Source: JBOFFC01 sp051648405 (GTDB taxonomy: Bacteria; Planctomycetota; Planctomycetia; Pirellulales; Lacipirellulaceae). Taken from it: DNA of 50,480 nt. Shown here one piece after another: positions 50,398 to 50,480 of the stretch. Under the pieces are notes generated by a model that was given only the letters and a program-made list of their open reading frames with translations, was not told where the DNA came from and did no database searches. The translations under genes were made by a program, and so were the position numbers. Numbering within the stretch: position 1 is the stretch's first letter; every line of letters starts with the position of its first letter. The DNA lies in the NCBI GenBank assembly GCA_051648405.1, contig JBOFFC010000139.1, positions 1-50,480 of the forward strand, read 5' to 3'.

Positions 50398-50480
50398 ACA
50401 ACTCACCACAGAGGACCCATCACCACAGAGGACCCAGAGGAGAAATGGTAAACCGCGAATACGCGCGAAGAAGCGCGAAT
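50398..50480 (+). repeat. Dispersed AT-richer repeat at the right edge
   Basis: Two ccacagaggaccca units are followed by aaccgcgaatacgcgcgaag and a further gcgcgaat. This resembles the widespread cgcgaat-type dispersed repeat and is cut by the window end. Confidence 0.45.

Overview
The window is GC-rich, densely coded chromosomal DNA from a planctomycete, most likely order Pirellulales (Lacipirellulaceae-like). This is inferred from the combined content. There are exported proteins with dockerin-like EF-hand repeats followed by a PEP-CTERM sorting tail (21444-26711). There is a DUF1015 protein beside adenosylhomocysteinase, an MJ0042-type zinc-ribbon protein, a Cys-rich secreted repeat protein, a tetrahydromethanopterin-pathway formyltransferase (Ftr/FhcD), and an S1 protein ending in GGEKFGLKW. 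No rRNA, tRNA, CRISPR array, insertion sequence or prophage was recognised.

Left part (1-9500). A ParA/Soj gene runs off the left edge, and three parS-like sites lie just upstream of it, in a 460-bp stretch full of short dispersed repeats. Next come a small planctomycete protein, a DUF1015 protein, ahcY with a clear intrinsic terminator, and trpF, all on the minus strand. The plus strand then carries an ExeA-like AAA ATPase with an acidic tail, a sugar-nucleotide epimerase, a HicA/HicB toxin-antitoxin pair and a DPM1-like glycosyltransferase.

Middle (9500-27000). A phosphofructokinase carries an unusual low-complexity acidic tail of roughly 340 residues. It is followed by a very strong hairpin and an MscS channel. 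On the minus strand lie mutY (with a Glu where the catalytic Asp is expected), a zinc-ribbon membrane protein, an M32 carboxypeptidase and a small lipoprotein. On the plus strand are a PIG-L deacetylase, a CsgG/LpoB-like lipoprotein, a small planctomycete protein and xerC. The xerC tail overlaps, tail to tail, a 1006-residue PEP-CTERM beta-repeat protein. A secreted GH10 xylanase with dockerin-like and PEP-CTERM ends follows.

Right part (27000-50480). This contains an orphan NtrC-type activator, a RelE/ParE toxin-antitoxin pair, a two-TM KAP-like P-loop ATPase, a lipoprotein, the Cys-rich protein, scpA and an RNase Z-like hydrolase. A third toxin-antitoxin pair has a frameshifted toxin that runs into the 3' end of rpsA. 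Then come an amidohydrolase, fhcD, a PilZ-like protein, an anti-sigma-like membrane protein, bcp, rsfS, argS, two small overlapping genes and an AspT-family antiporter. The window ends in a translation/secretion operon: ffh, rpsP, trmD, rplS, yraN (no rimM).

The window is mostly housekeeping. The points that stand out are the parS cluster, the tailed phosphofructokinase, the MutY substitution, three small toxin-antitoxin modules (one broken, one apparently leaderless), the KAP-like ATPase, the Cys-rich wall-type protein, and the recurrent disordered extensions on conserved enzymes and ribosomal proteins. I did not find a gene cluster that I would call a new multi-gene system with confidence.
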